From Gentiana macrophylla (taxonomy: Eukaryota > Streptophyta > Magnoliopsida > Gentianales > Gentianaceae): a DNA stretch of 64,000 bases. The stretch is from the NCBI GenBank assembly GCA_026214975.1, contig JAOBSW010000536.1, positions 62,001 to 126,000 on the forward strand, in the 5' to 3' direction. The translations under genes were made by a program, and so were the position numbers. Positions 32,690-45,600 of the stretch are shown here, one piece after another (positions within the stretch are counted from its first letter, which is position 1; every line of letters starts with the position of its first letter). The notes beneath the pieces were generated by a model. The model did not search any database and was not told the DNA's origin. It worked only from the letters and a program-made list of their open reading frames with translations.

Positions 32690-35570
32690 ATGACTGGAAT
32701 GCAAGGCATGAGCAGAAGAAAAGATGTACAGGAGGCTTCTGGTATTGGAGGAAGTGAGATCGTGCAGGAGAAATCATCAGTGTTTGGAATATATTCTGAT
32801 GAACAATTGGTAACTCAGCTAAAAGCACTGGCTGTGGACCCTTGTTATCCAGAAAACGATAGGAGCAATGTTAGACTGTTGTGGAATCAGATTATCAGAC
32901 TTCGCAAGGCTATGGCTCTTGCTGATCAACAGTTTCCTCGGGTGAGTCGTGTATCTTCTTGAGTTTCCTAGGGTGAGTCGTGTATCTTCTTGTTACGTAT
33001 TTAGTGCAGATAGATAGGATTAGACAGCTAGGCCATAGAATTTGCTTTCAGCTCAGACATGGAAATTATGTGGTCACAACAGATTTCACACAATAAAGCC
33101 GTAACATCTATTGGGGCTCAATGACTGAGCAATGGATGATAGCACCCTTGTGATTTTTGTTGTATAAAATTTGCTGTGCACCGATCATGATAGTCGTTTC
33201 AATGGAATCTTAGTTTGCGGTCTTTCACCCTCGAATATTATCAGTAAATAATGAGAAGTACGTCAGTATTCACACTACTAATATGGGTCTGCAATTTCAG
33301 AGATGCTTATCTAACAATCATTTTCTACCTTTACAATTTTTTCCTGTCTCTGTAATATTTTGTGTTCTTAAGTTATTAAAGAGAAATGTTAAGCTTAATA
33401 AATGCAACAACTCCTATCATGTTTCGAATAGATTAGTGTCATGTTTCACATAATTTGTTTGTCCTTGCCAATTGTATTACTAGTTCTGTCTGAAATTCAT
33501 TTCGGTAACAACGACACTCAAGCTTTGGCTACACTAGATAGTGTGGAATATATAGGACAACTTAAGCTTCTACCACACTAGTTTGCATGGAATATATGAG
33601 TCATCTGTTTACATTTAGCTCTACCAAAAACCACATAATTTTATATCGTTTTATGGATCTCCCTCCATGTCCTATCTCTTCGTTAGTTCCTCACCATTTA
33701 TGATTTAACATGATTCTCTTCTTGGATATCACAACGTTCAACATTTACATATAAAGGTCACGCATATGCCATTTCAATCACAATTGCTCATTTTTTCCTC
33801 AAGAGATGTCACTTTAAACTTATTTAAAGTACTCATTTATAATCTCATCTTCATCAAAATTCAGTTGATAGCAAAATAGTAAAGAGTCTCTCCAGGTCAT
33901 CGGATAAAATTGGAAAGATAAATAAACAAATTAACATGGCCCCTGACAAGGGTGACGCGTGCGCACACACACAAAAAAGGAAAAACAATTTAAACCTGAA
34001 TCTGCTATCACCGCATATGTCACCCTGAAGTTTACTTCTAGAGCCACTGTTTTTTCATGATTTCTCAAGAATTAAGCTTATTGTTGCTGGAATTATCACT
34101 CTATCGCTCTCTTTTCATTTTTATTTTATTTTAAAAGCATTTGATAATCAATAAGGCATAAGTTTTTCACCTCCTTGTTTCATTTTTATCTGGAGCTTGA
34201 GCCTTGAACCATTCATGGGAGGAAATCCATTTGTTGTTAATAATCATTAGTTTATGGTGGTAGTAGTTTACATGTCATTGTTGTGATATTGATAGATAAA
34301 GAATTGAGTATAATATATCTAAAAAAGTAGGACTTTATTGCTGTTGCTTGAAGCTATAAACAGCCTTTTCCTGGTTCATCTTTCCTGTTTTCAGTGGATG
34401 TTGAAGTTACTGTTATTTTGTCTGTTGCAGCGGAAGAGGCAACTGCAGCAGTTTGTTAAGGATAAATTAAATACACAACCTAGTTCCAAATCAGTGTCAC
34501 CAAGCCTACCAAAGCATACAAAACTGGCTAGAGGATTGGTTTCACATGCATCTTCTAAATCATGTTTGCTCAATTCAGTTTTATCTGCTGAAAGTATTGA
34601 CCAAAAAAATCGATTAGAGTCACATAGTGCAAACAGCTTGTTAAGTATTGACAGTAATTGCCAGATGAAGCAGATATCAATAGAATCCTCCATCATGGGT
34701 ACTGCTACAAAACGGACATCCCTTGGGAAAGAAATGCCTTATTTTGTTGATTCTGATGAGTCTGTAAGCTATTCAAATCCGCTTAGTCCAGAATATTCAA
34801 TTCCGCCGGAGGTGCCCTCTTTGAATCTGGATGAAATAAGCCATACTTCCAACTCCAAAGTTTTGAAGAAGCGGAATCAAAAACATCTTCCACCTGTTCG
34901 ACCATCAAGTAGTTTATTGAAACTTATCGGTGATCATGTACGAAAAATGACTGTCCCAGTAGGGCCTCGTTTCCAGGCTGATGTTCCAGACTGGATTGAC
35001 CCTTGTCATAATAAAAATAGCAACACTGGAGTGTTGAGGTGGCTTGGCATCAAAATGTGGCCCCACCAAGCTAGTACTCCAAAACTCAAAGCTGGAGCTG
35101 TAGGGAAAGGAAGGCCTGAACTTTGCTCCTGCAACACTCCTACATCTGTTGAATGCATCAAACGCCATGTTCTGGAGGAAACGCTACATCTTCAACGTGA
35201 ACTCGGTACAGTTTTCCATAGTTGGAAGTTTGATGAGATAGGGGAGCAAGTTTCAAACTCATGGACACTACAAGAACAAAAGAAGTTTGAGTCACTAGTA
35301 GCAAGAATGAATCAAAAACCCGATGAAAGAAACTTGTTGAAAGATGCTTTGAAGTGCTTTCCACAAAAAGGCCGTAAGAGTATTGTGAATTATTATTTTA
35401 GTGTGTACATCCCACGGCAAATGAGCCTGCAAAGGAGGTCATCATTGAAGGAAGTTGACAGTGACGGAGATGAAGTGGAGGATTGCAATATCTCTGATAT
35501 GAAGCTCAAAAGCAAATCCAAAAAATTGACAAATGTGAAGAAGACACAGTACTTGCGCAAGCCTTCTTAA
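32690..35570 (+). CDS. ELM2/SANT domain-containing chromatin protein
   Basis: Exons 32690-32941 and 34431-35570 (GTGAGT donor, TCTGTTGCAG acceptor, phase 0) give about 463 residues. The start ATG follows a probable 5' UTR acceptor. The N-terminal part has a conserved patch DEQLVTQLKALAVDPCYPEN and LLWNQIIRLRK. A Ser-rich linker follows. An ELM2 signature lies at about residues 260-300 (VPVGPRFQADVPDW, then GVLRWLGIKMWP), and a SANT/Myb-like stretch at about 370-420 (SWTLQEQKKFESLV ... FPQKGRKSIVNYYFSVYIPR). The C-terminus is acidic then basic. ELM2-SANT proteins usually recruit histone deacetylase complexes in the nucleus; here that is inferred. A short direct repeat of the exon 1/intron junction follows at 32968. 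Confidence 0.85.
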
Positions 35571-37030
35571 TAGCCACTTTTTCCTCATTATTGTGCCAAA
35601 CTTGCAAAAGGCCTAGGTCAGTTCTTGACCAGACAACTTTTACTCCCTCAATCCAGAAGATGCTTAACTTGATTCTTTCAGTTTAGAAATATACTGCATG
35701 TGCGTATAGTTGAAATATTAGATCTGCCATTTTAGTGACTTGTTTTTGGTAGAGTTGTTTATTTTATATTTTTGTTTCTCATACTGTTTATTTTGATTCT
35801 CAAATGTAGTCTGACCTTTTCATCTCTGGTAGTGTAGATTACCGTTTGGGAGCAATGTGCTTCACCATCTATTCATGGTTCTCCCAATTTGCCGTGTTAT
35901 TAACTGTTGAAGGATATTTCATTTACTTTTATTCTTTTTCTTGAACTTGTCTTTTTGTTTTATTGATGAAGATATTGTGGGTACACATTGTTCAGTACAA
36001 CGTATGCTGAAGCTATTTACAATTAGCATACAGTATTAAGCAGTATGCTACATACTTGTAGACCATTGATTGATCATAATGGGCTGATTGTTGAATATAG
36101 AAGTGGCCATGTCTTTTTCCCTACTGAAAATTTTCTGGTCATAACAACAATTGAGACAAAGCTTCCGGTTCATTTTGGATGTTTTGACCCCCCCTCCTCC
36201 GGCTGTGCTAGCGTATCATCTGGTGTGATGCTAAGTTGCTGGCTTCCACATCTAATCACACAATTACCTGTTGGTACTCTTCTTGAATAATCTGCAAAGA
36301 TGGGAAAAAAGACCCACTTAGCTTGTGATATAATGTGTCTTTCACTGAGTGTTTTAGTCCGTCTGAAAGTTTCAATTCAAGACGGTTCTTCACTTTCTTC
36401 TTGCTCATTTTTTCTCTTGCACGTACAAGTTTTAGTCCACCTATTCTCTTTGTTGTTCTTTTTGTGTGGGTCTATCTGTCTTCTTCGGAGGTGGAGATGG
36501 TGGTGTTGATTTTCTTTGGCAAAGGAGTCTCTTTGGAAGACGAAGTTAGCAACTTGGTGTTGATTTGTCGACCTTTGGATATTCAGGCTTTAACCAGTGC
36601 TATGTGGATGAAGATTGGTGCAGTTTTAGCTAAAGAGGCAAGTTCAAGTTACTTTCTACAACATATCAGTTGGTTTGCAGCAGACAGAGAGAAGGATGCT
36701 AGCCCTAAATGCTCTTCAAAGTAATAGTCTACGTTACTTTTGCCGAATCTGTTGCTTCTATGGAAGACTGATTTTGACAGCTCTTTAAGAAGGTTCTTTT
36801 GATGCTTTCTTTCTGTTTTTTGTGTTTCTCCTGCAGCAGATGTCATTATGATGGCGTTTTTACTTTTGATATTTATATCCTTGATAAATATATCTTTCGT
36901 TTCTGGTGAAATAATCTTGTCATTTTCTGGTAATTTGATGCATTTTGCTTACATGTAATCATATTATTAACTAATGAAAACTACTATATGATAGGATCCT
37001 TATTGCACATGTCGTCATACGAAATAATTA
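35571..37030. other. 3' UTR of the ELM2 gene and intergenic sequence
   Basis: T-rich sequence typical of a plant 3' UTR. Open frames at 36045-36290 and 36335-36724 exist but show no domain, and their composition resembles non-coding T-rich DNA. Nothing else was recognised. Confidence 0.45.
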
Positions 37031-38410
37031 TGTCATTTTCTGGTAAGGTGGGTAAGTGGCGGCAAGTTGTAGTGACAAGGTAAGGTGAGTGGGGTAAGAT
37101 AGGTCATCCGCAGCAGGTGGTGTGGTTGTGTTGGTGGCGGCAAGTTGTAGTGATTGGGTATGACAAGTGGTGGCCGGGTGGGTAGGGTTGGTGATGGTGG
37201 TGGGGTGGGTCAGTGGCGATGGTTGGTCGGGGTTGGGTCAACGGTGGGTGGTGGATAGTTGAGTAAATGAAGGCACGGTGGTTAGGCGTCGGTGAGTGGT
37301 GGAGGAAAAGGTTAGCGGCAGTGGGTGGTATCAATGGGTGGTGTCATGGTGGAGAGTTTGTTCGCGTGTGTCTGGGTGGTTCATTGGCGAGAATGGTAGG
37401 TTGCTGACGGTGTGTGGTTATAAGGGTCGGTGGCAACGAGTGGTGTTTTCATGGTGTGGCATATAGTGTTTGGGTAGGAAATGACAGGTAGTGGTAGAGT
37501 GAATGGTAAGGGGTAGGTGAGCAATAACGGGTAGTAGTGGGATGGTCGGTGGCAGTTGGTGTTCGGAGGTGTGTAGTGACAGGTGTTGTGGTAGGGTGAG
37601 TGGCGACATCGATGATAACATGATTGGTGGTAGGGTAGTGGCAGTGACGGGTGGTAGAGGCAGTGCTGGTTGTTAGGTGTGTGGTGGTAGGGGAAGTGGT
37701 GACACTTAAAAGTGATAGTATAAAACAATGTTTTTTTCCTTTTTCCAAGAAACCTTTCTTTGATATTAGATGAGACTGGGAAAATAATGGAATCGTGAGA
37801 AAATAGACTTTTCTTTTCTCACGTAACCAAACATGCTTAAGTTAAGAAATTAATGAATTTTTTCCCCTCACATATTTTCTTTGTACTAAATACAATGGAG
37901 TGAAAATTTCAGTCCACATAAAAAAAAATGTCCATTTTCGTTAATTTTGGAAATTGATGGAATGAAAGTGGATAAAACACGTGGGTGGTGGGTGGTGGGT
38001 AAAAGTGTGTGAGTTGGTGGTAGGGTAGGTTGGATGGGTCGGGTTGGGTGGTGGGAAATGGTGTGGGTAGGGAATGTATGTGGTGAGAAATGGTGGTGCA
38101 AGGTAGAGTGGGTTGTGGGGTTAGGTTGGGTGGTGTAGGGTAGGGTAGGTTGGGGCAGGGTTTAGTAGGTTAGAGTGGTGTGGTAGAGCATGGTTGGGTG
38201 AGTAATTAGGTAGGGTGCATTGGGGTGAGGAGTAAGGTGTGTGGTGGGTGGTGGGTGGTGGGTGGTAGGTAGTAGGTAAGAAAGGGTGGGTAGGGTGAGA
38301 TATGGTAGGGTAGCTACCTTGCTCCACCTCACCCTACAACTCATCTTCTGGGAGTAAGGTGGGTGGTAGGTAGTAGGTAGGAAAGGGTGGGTAGGGTGAG
38401 ATATGGTTGG
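37030..38410. repeat. GT-rich low-complexity domain (GGTGG / GGTAGG words)
   Basis: Nearly 1.4 kb of the + strand is built from G and T with few C's: 'ggtggtgggtgg', 'gtggtagggt' and 'gggtagggtgag' words, interrupted by ordinary AT-rich DNA at 37740-37975. A segment of about 50 bases ('gtaggtagtaggta' plus 'gggtagggtgagatatgg') occurs at about 38258 and 38356. Runs of GGG at 38238-38270 could form G-quadruplexes. After 38410 the strand bias flips to C/A-rich. Confidence 0.75.
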
Positions 38411-38716
38411 GTACCCGACCCCACCTTACCTTACACCACATTGTCCACCCTTCTATAACCAACCTTATCCATCATTACCACCATCATTCAATGTGTCATA
38501 TATTATCGAATATGTTCAATTTCATTTTTTCACCTTCTAAAAACAATAATATGATTAGATCAATCCAATCTATTCAATTACATTCATTTAATTTCATTTC
38601 ATTAATGTGAAACCAACATGCTATAATGATACATTGGAGGAATTAGGATCCTCTGCCGTGAACCCCTTATCACAAAGATCATCGCTGCAAGAATAGATCC
38701 AAAACACGCAAAGCAC

Positions 38717-38747
<31 letters not shown>

Positions 38748-39200
38748 CGCCGTCGTTTTGAAGAAATCACCTTATCACAGCGGAGGATACAGCACACAGA
38801 TACAGCAGAGGATCCGGTCCCCAATTGGAGAAAGAATAAGGAATCTTAAATTTGGAAGGTATTCTCTTTAAAAAGAAAACTTGGTCTTCTCACTACATAT
38901 CTTCTACTGCTTGTGAGCCCGGCGCCAGTGCCTTTCGACGGTTGACCTCCTTCCAATCATATCTTAAGATTCTTGTTTTCATGTTTTTGTTTGATAAACG
39001 GTAGAGATCTAACTAACAGTTTTATTTGTTCATGAAAAGTGTGAAAATCCATAGCAAAAACGGACCAAACAAATGGTTTTAATTAAAAAACGTTACAATT
39101 TGGTTTAATTTTTTTAAAAATCATATAAAACGGTTCGGTTTTATAAATCGATAAAACCGGGTAAATCAGACCATGTTCACCAATGAGAATCAGACAAAAA
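38411..39200. other. Intergenic: C/A-rich stretch, poly-T run, no gene
   Basis: The C/A-rich stretch at 38411-38490 mirrors the GT-rich domain. A run of about 28 T's lies at 38720-38747. The rest is AT-rich. Nothing coding was recognised. Confidence 0.4.
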
Positions 39201-39204
39201 GACA

Positions 39205-40680
39205 TAAACAATAATTTCTTTATTGAAGCGTGCGCCAAGGAGAGCGGAATCGACCGGTTGGTTACGCTTGGGTTTGGCATGCGCGAAAGAGAAAGAAAGG
39301 CGTGCGGATGTGTATGTTTGCTAAATCATGTGCATTTTGCCCTACTCCATTATGTGATAAACCTTATATAGTCTATGGTATAGTGACGTGTATGTGTTCT
39401 GGTGACCTTGGCCCCGCACCGTGCCAACCTCCTCCGTGGAATAAGCACGGAGCATCGGAACACTTAATTTTACATTGCGGGACGTTATGATTAGTAACTT
39501 ACGTTTTCTGTGCAATGTGCTAAGTAATGATATAAAATGGTATAGAATTAGAAGTCCTTAGAAAGCCTTTTTATGTGGAATGAACATAATGTTTCTGTTC
39601 TGTTTGGCGAGAGCTAGATGAGATTATGCACGAACTAAGAACTTTGAAGCGTACGCCAAGAAGAGCAGAATTGATCAGGTTGGTTCTGTTTGGCGTGCGG
39701 CAGAGAAGGCTAGCGCGTGCCAGAGGTGTCTGTTTGCTAAATCATGTGTATTTTTCCTTACTTCATTATGCGATAAGCATTATATGGCCTATGGTAAAGT
39801 GAGTGTATAGGTTATGGTGACCTTGTCTCCGCACCGTGCCGATCTCCTCCACGGGATAAGCACGGGAGCACCGGTGCACATCATTTTACTTTTCGGGACG
39901 TTGTGATTAGTAACTCACGTCTTCTGTGCAATGTGCAATGTGATGATATAGAATAGTTTAGGATTAGAAGTCCCTAGGAATCCTTTTATATAGAATAAAC
40001 TTAGTTGGTTAGTTTAACTACGCTTAAACATATTTGAGAGCGTAAAAGATTAAACACACTTGTCCTAGCTAGGCACATTTCCTTTTCACAGCCGGAAGAC
40101 CCAACACCCTAGGGTCGGGTAAGCTTAGGGCCTTGGACTTCACTAAGGACGGTTATCCCTCTGCCTTTTCGAGGGGTTGAATGTGTCTTGGTGCAGTATT
40201 CACCATGCAAAGTGTCCTTAGACTTGTGAGCAACTCATCTCTTTCTTGTTTGAGTTTTATTAGTTGGACTAGTAGAGGTGAGTGTGTCTTTACATATACG
40301 TAGTAGTAATGATAATGATAATGATAATGATAATCTTGGTGTTAATCTTGCCTTGTTATTGCTAACATTTCTTGTTCACGGTACTTCGACCCTTTATTGA
40401 GTACGTTTGTACTCAGCCCTTTTATTATTGTTTCCCACCTGAGAATTTGGTATGTTGTAGGTTGCGTTCGAGATCGCTAAGGAGTGATCCAGAGGTTGTT
40501 GTTGTTGAAGTTATCGTCTTCTAAAATCTTTTGTACATTGGGTGTATGACCTTTCTTATCTTTTGTATTGGATAGAGATAGTAGTACCTTCTGGATGTAA
40601 TTACAAGAGTTGTAACATATGATTTGAACATGATATAATAGTTTTGGGATGTTGTTTTAGATCCAGCTTGTGTTCCTTCC
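39205..40680 (+). mobile_element. Degraded LTR-like sequence with a 420-bp internal tandem duplication
   Basis: Two diverged copies of about 350 bp begin 'tgaagcgtrcgccaag' at about 39225 and 39645. They share words such as 'tttgctaaatcatgtg', 'gcaccgtgcc' and 'cttctgtgcaatgtgc'. After them, 40370-40470 has 'gagtacgtttgtactcagccc' and a 'ttgtaggttgcg' block, which recall R/U5 parts of chromovirus (Tekay/Del-like) LTRs. A GATAAT microsatellite lies near 40310. No termini, PBS or coding domains were found, so the class is tentative. Confidence 0.4.
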
Positions 40681-40929
40681 GATCTCTTGTTGTGGCCTTT
40701 TGGATTCCCGAGTCTATATTTTCGTTTCCGCTTTAACTCTGATAGTTATGTAAGACCTACGTATATAATTTATTTTAAATATATATATGTGCTCTGCGTT
40801 AATTTCCGGATAAAAACTCGATATCCGAGAACGGGACGTCAAACAACATGCTTCGGATTCCACCCAAGCCGGAAGAGGATGATTGAAATCTTTGGAAAAC
40901 AATATAGCAACTGAAGGGCACGGCTTGAG

Positions 40930-41170
40930 GAAAAATTTTAATTTTGGACTACTGCTCATGGGGCTCTTCATATGAAAGAGATGCTAGGCATTAGACATAA
41001 TATTTTCTACACCTATGTGTATCATATGCGAGGAAAATAATGAGCCTATTCTACATGCTACAAGAGATTGTGAATGAGCCAGATCGGTCTGGCATCTATT
41101 CTCCGTTTGCCAAGAAATTGTTGGCAAAGTTTTTCCAAGGCAAGAACTCTACTAGAATGGCTATACTTAA
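40930..41170 (+). pseudogene. Possible LINE zf-RVT remnant
   Basis: A short plus-strand stretch reads approximately 'ARSVWHLFSVCQEIVG' after 'EPILHATRDCE', resembling the zinc-binding tail of plant LINE reverse transcriptase (CxxC...H..RDC..A..VW). The frame is broken by stops. Similarity rests on this one motif only. Confidence 0.35.
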
Positions 41171-41640
41171 ATTTTAAACCAGACATGATCTCACATTTAC
41201 GTACAACACATTCACATTAAGTTTTGAATATGGTTGAAAGAGCGAGAAACATCCATTTTTGAAGAGAAGCGTTGTATGAAATATGGACGTGATGATGGAC
41301 CCCCCATTTTTTGTCTTTCTTTTTGAATATTGTTGAAAGAGCGAGAAACATCCAATTCGCTTGACCTATCGAGTAATTTTATCCTGGTCTGGTCACAAGT
41401 ATGACTTGATGGTTTATCATGGTCCGGTCACAAGTATAACTTGATAGTCCGGAACCAATCAGACTTTTTTATTTCAAGTTGATCCCACATGTTTAGAAAA
41501 ATATCATCAATTTTAAAATTTGTGATTAATGAAAACAGTGATGACACCACCATAAAATCACTTGTGGTTGTGTGATAACTTTTTTGGTTGATTTGAGACA
41601 TAAGGTGACATTAATTGTGGCCTTCATATAAAACGCAGTA

Positions 41641-42174
41641 CTCCTTCCGTTCCGAAATAACTGTGACATTTGTAAAAAAACACGTATATTAAGTATGTGA
41701 GTTAATGCATTAATTTGAATGCCAAAATGACTAAAAAAAACCTTAGTCTATGATTAATACTCCGTCCGTCTCAATTTGTTTGAGACATTTTAAAACTCAT
41801 AATATTTGCAGAGACGCCAATTAATGAGTTGTCTAGTAATTTAAAACTTTATTATTTTACATTTTTATCCATTTTATATATAGCATTATGTTTTCACAAT
41901 ATTTAAGAGATGACAATTAATGAGTTGAGGCAATTTAGACAATTAAAGTAAAAAATTTAAATCTATTTAGAGTTATGAGACTTATTTTGAAACTGCCAAA
42001 AAAGAATAAGTCTCAAAAAAATTGTGACGGAGAGAGTACAATGTTGTATTTTTTTCTGTCACTCATTAATAAACAATGGTAGTGATAGGAAAAAAACAAT
42101 AAATACTGCATTGAAAATGTAACATTTTAAAACAAATCTTTTTGACGACTAACTTATTTCGATATCGTAGGGAG
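41641..42174. mobile_element. Stowaway-like MITE, interrupted by a second one
   Basis: The left end CTCCTTCCGTTCCGAAATAA pairs with the right end TTATTTCGATATCGTAGGGAG as terminal inverted repeats, and both sides have TA. Without the inner element the length is about 257 bp. This fits Tc1/mariner-derived Stowaway MITEs (TA duplication, CTCCCTCCGT-type ends). It lies about 460 bp upstream of the anion transporter start codon. Confidence 0.75.
41760..42036. mobile_element. Inner Stowaway-like MITE (277 bp)
   Basis: The ends CTCCGTCCGTCTCAATTTG and, inverted, CTCTCTCCGTCACAATTTTT are imperfect inverted repeats. TA is present on both sides (41758-41759 and 42037-42038). It sits wholly inside the outer MITE, so it jumped later. 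Confidence 0.8.
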
Positions 42175-42582
42175 TATATGAAATAGTGGCTAGTGCATGC
42201 ATTGATACTATTTCTCACTACAAGTTTGTAAATTCATTTTTCTAATTCTAAAGTCAGCATAAGGCAATTTCCACTATCAACAACAGATTCAAATAATCAA
42301 TAACACATGGTTAGAAAAATATTCATCATCTCCTATACAGATCAAATTTCAACCATTTCCATTTTTTTTTTTCTTTTACAGGAAAATTGACCAAATTTGT
42401 TTGACGGAAATAAGCCAATTTTCTGTATTCGGCGGCCACCAACCCTTCCTGTTAGCATTTAAACAATCTTTTTCATCCCCTACAATATAGGACTTATGGT
42501 TATGGTTTTTGTCCCCATAAATTCAGTTAAAAAAAGTAGGCGCAGCAATTATTATATTCTCAGCCTCCGATCGGTTCGGTTG

Positions 42583-42588
42583 TATATA
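42583..42588 (+). promoter_or_regulatory. TATA box of the PHT4;3-like gene
   Basis: TATATAG lies 50 bases before the start codon at 42633 and is followed by a C/T-rich leader ('cctctccccttctc'), typical of plant plastid-protein gene promoters. The transcription start would fall about 20-25 bases before the ATG, so the leader may be short. Confidence 0.55.
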
Positions 42589-42632
42589 GCGCCGGCCTAA
42601 CCTCTCCCCTTCTCTATACTTCTTTCTCTCTC

Positions 42633-45600
42633 ATGGCATCTGTTACACCAACTAAATCTCACTTGCATTCCTTGATCCCTAAATTTACTAATACGTTGAC
42701 CAACTCACATTTGACATCGATCGATTCCACCAAATCTCATTTCGGATTCAAATCTACAGTGCACCGCCGGAATTACAACAGTTATTACGCACCTGATGAT
42801 GGTGCATTAATTCCATCTTTGAGAAGCAGAAGTAATGGAGTCATTTCTCCGCTGCAGATCGGGAAGAAGCAGAGGGGAGGCGGTGGTGGTGGTGGAGGAG
42901 GAGTGAGGAGCACGGCTGAGGGGAAGGGATTGGTGTTGGGAGGGAGAGGTGAAGGAGGAGAATCGATGGTGGTGGCGGTGCCGGAGAGGTTTAAGGTGGT
43001 TGCTTTAATGGCGTGTATAATGTGTTTGTGCAATGCTGATAGAGTTGTGATGTCGGTTGCTGTTGTTCCTTTGGCTGCCAAATATGGATGGACCAACTCT
43101 TTCTTGGGCATTGTCCAGGTATTTTCACATTCACCAATTTTTCTTTTTTTAAAAATCATACATAACCAGCAATACTATAACGTATTGTTGTGTTTTCTAT
43201 TATGATTGACATATAATATAATCAATAAATTTTAACTAATTAGTTCCGTTTAAGTGGTGAGTGACTTGAAAATGCCTAAAAATGTCACCGTCTCGATTTT
43301 CGTATAATGTGTCATGTTGAAAGAGTTATTAGTTAGACTTTACTATTAATATTCTTCTTTGAGACGTCATGTTGAAAGAGTCGACTCGGGCCGACTCCAA
43401 GCTTTTGGCCAGACCTTCGAACGGCCCGGGCCGGACTCGGTTATGCCTTACCACTGATCAAGAGTCAAACTATTTATGCACGACCCGGGTCGAACTCTGA
43501 ACTCTTGGCCAGGCCTTGACATGACCCGGCCCGAATTGGTCGACTCTTACTACGCTGAAGCAAGATTATCGACTATACATACACGACTTCTGATCGAATC
43601 GCTCGACCTTTTAATTGAGCGAAGTAAAGTATCATACATACACAACCCGAACCTAACTTCAAATTAATCGGATCAGTTTCCGAATACCTTCGGAAATGAA
43701 ATTTATGTCAATCGTGTAAAACAATGCATCAATATTTCTCTTTTATTCTTTCTCAAAAAAATATTTCTCTTTTATTCTAACATGAAAAAGCAGATCAATA
43801 GTTTATTTTTTTAAATCTTTAAATTCATCGCTTTAAATATACCATCACACATAAGCACAAAACAAATTTAAAGAACTATACAAATAGACCGTTGCATGTG
43901 CAAAATAAAAAGAAAAAAAAGAAATATAGTTCATTACATTGTACGATGTACTGTTGTAATCATAGTTGGTATAAAGTGTTACCAACTTTTGCTGGTTTTA
44001 GGTGAAGAAAATGTCCTCTGAAACATCCACAATTCCACATTTTCTGAATGAGACCAAGGACGGAGCCAGAATTTAAATTTAAGGTGGGTTAATAGACTAT
44101 ACTCGATTCGTCAGGTGGGCTGAATTAAAAAAATTTGACGGATCAAACTGGATCATATAATATTTTTAGTGTGATATTTTTACATCATATAATGTTAATA
44201 TTTATTGTGTGTGTGTATGTATACATATAACACATGCCGCGTTTCTTAAATATTGAAATTACCACAGATCGCTAGTCTATTGTCGTAATATGGTAATAAA
44301 TGGATTGTCCATGTCCGTGTCCTTTGAAAAAAAATATATAAATAAAAAGAAAAAAAAAAATCTCCTTTTGGAAACAAACTACTAAGAATATAATTGCACT
44401 AAATACTCTAAATTCTTTAAAATCTCTATTATACATATTTCAACAGGAAAATTAATAGTGCATCAGATACTTATTTTTTATTCTAAAATACAGATTCTGT
44501 AAAATTTCCTTTACAACTACTGCATTCATCCAGATTCTGTATTTTTTTCAGATCTACCGCATTATATAAATTGAAAATTTGATGCATTTCATATTAGATA
44601 GAGATTCTGCATGTATTAGGAGAATGTGTATTTAAAACTATAAAATAGAGTTATTCTTTAGGAGGATCAGATGCAATTGTTCTAACACATAAAAAGATTA
44701 ATATATAAAATGTGTGAGGAAAGAAAAATAACTTACTAGGTTTACGAGTTAAAGCTCCTTGTGCACATTGACAGACGTATATACAACCAAAGGGGCAACT
44801 ATTCTGTCGGACAAAAAAAACTCTACAATATACAATGTGTATAATTTGCCCCCCTTAAAAAAGTTAAAATTTCATTTGCTATGTTATTGCCCTGCTTCCT
44901 CGAATTGCGTCCGCCACCGCCAGACACCACTTAATTGATCGTTTGTCTGCATGGGGTCTTATTATTTATTAATTCCAATCTTCTTCTTCAAGAATTATAT
45001 GTAACTGTGTTTCATTGCTTGGTGCAGTCTTCGTTTCTGTGGGGATATATATTTTCGTCAGTAATAGGGGGAGCATTGGTAGATAAATATGGTGGAAAAG
45101 TAGTGATAGCATGGGGTGGAGCATTATGGTCCCTGGCTACTCTTCTTACACCTTGGGCTGCAAATCACTCCACTGTTACCCTTTTGGCTGTTCGAGCTTT
45201 CTTTGGTCTTGCTGAAGGGGTTGCTCTCCCTTCAATGAACGCTCTTTTATCAAGGTATTCCTATTTATATAGTTTCCCTTAAACTCTACCCTTTGGATTG
45301 CCCTTGCTAGAACTTAGAATGAAATCTTGTATTATTATATGGCTAATTAATTAATAGGTGGGTTCCAGTCCATGAAAGAGCAACTGCAGTTGGGTTATCA
45401 ATGGGTGGATTCCATATTGGAAATGTAATTGGTTTAGTGTTCACCCCATTAATGATGTCTTCAGTTGGATTATCTGGCCCTTTCTTTCTTTTTGCATCCC
45501 TTGGTGCCCTGTGGCTTTCTACATGGTTATTGCGCGTTACAAATGATCCTCAACAGAGCACCTACATTAATAAATCTGAGCTGAGGTTGATACAAGCTGG

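Noticed and set aside
36335..36724. 129-codon ORF downstream of the ELM2 gene
   Set aside because: T-rich composition, no recognisable domain, no splice or promoter context; likely 3' UTR or intergenic sequence.
37104..38344. Several minus-strand Pro/His/Thr-rich ORFs
   Set aside because: They are the complement of the GT-rich low-complexity domain (CCACC words) and occur in all three frames.
40687..40914. 75-codon plus-strand ORF near 40.7 kb
   Set aside because: No family similarity; it overlaps degraded LTR-like sequence.
42785..43159. 124-codon antisense ORF across exon 1 of the transporter
   Set aside because: Shadow of the real exon; its Pro run is the complement of the Gly codons.
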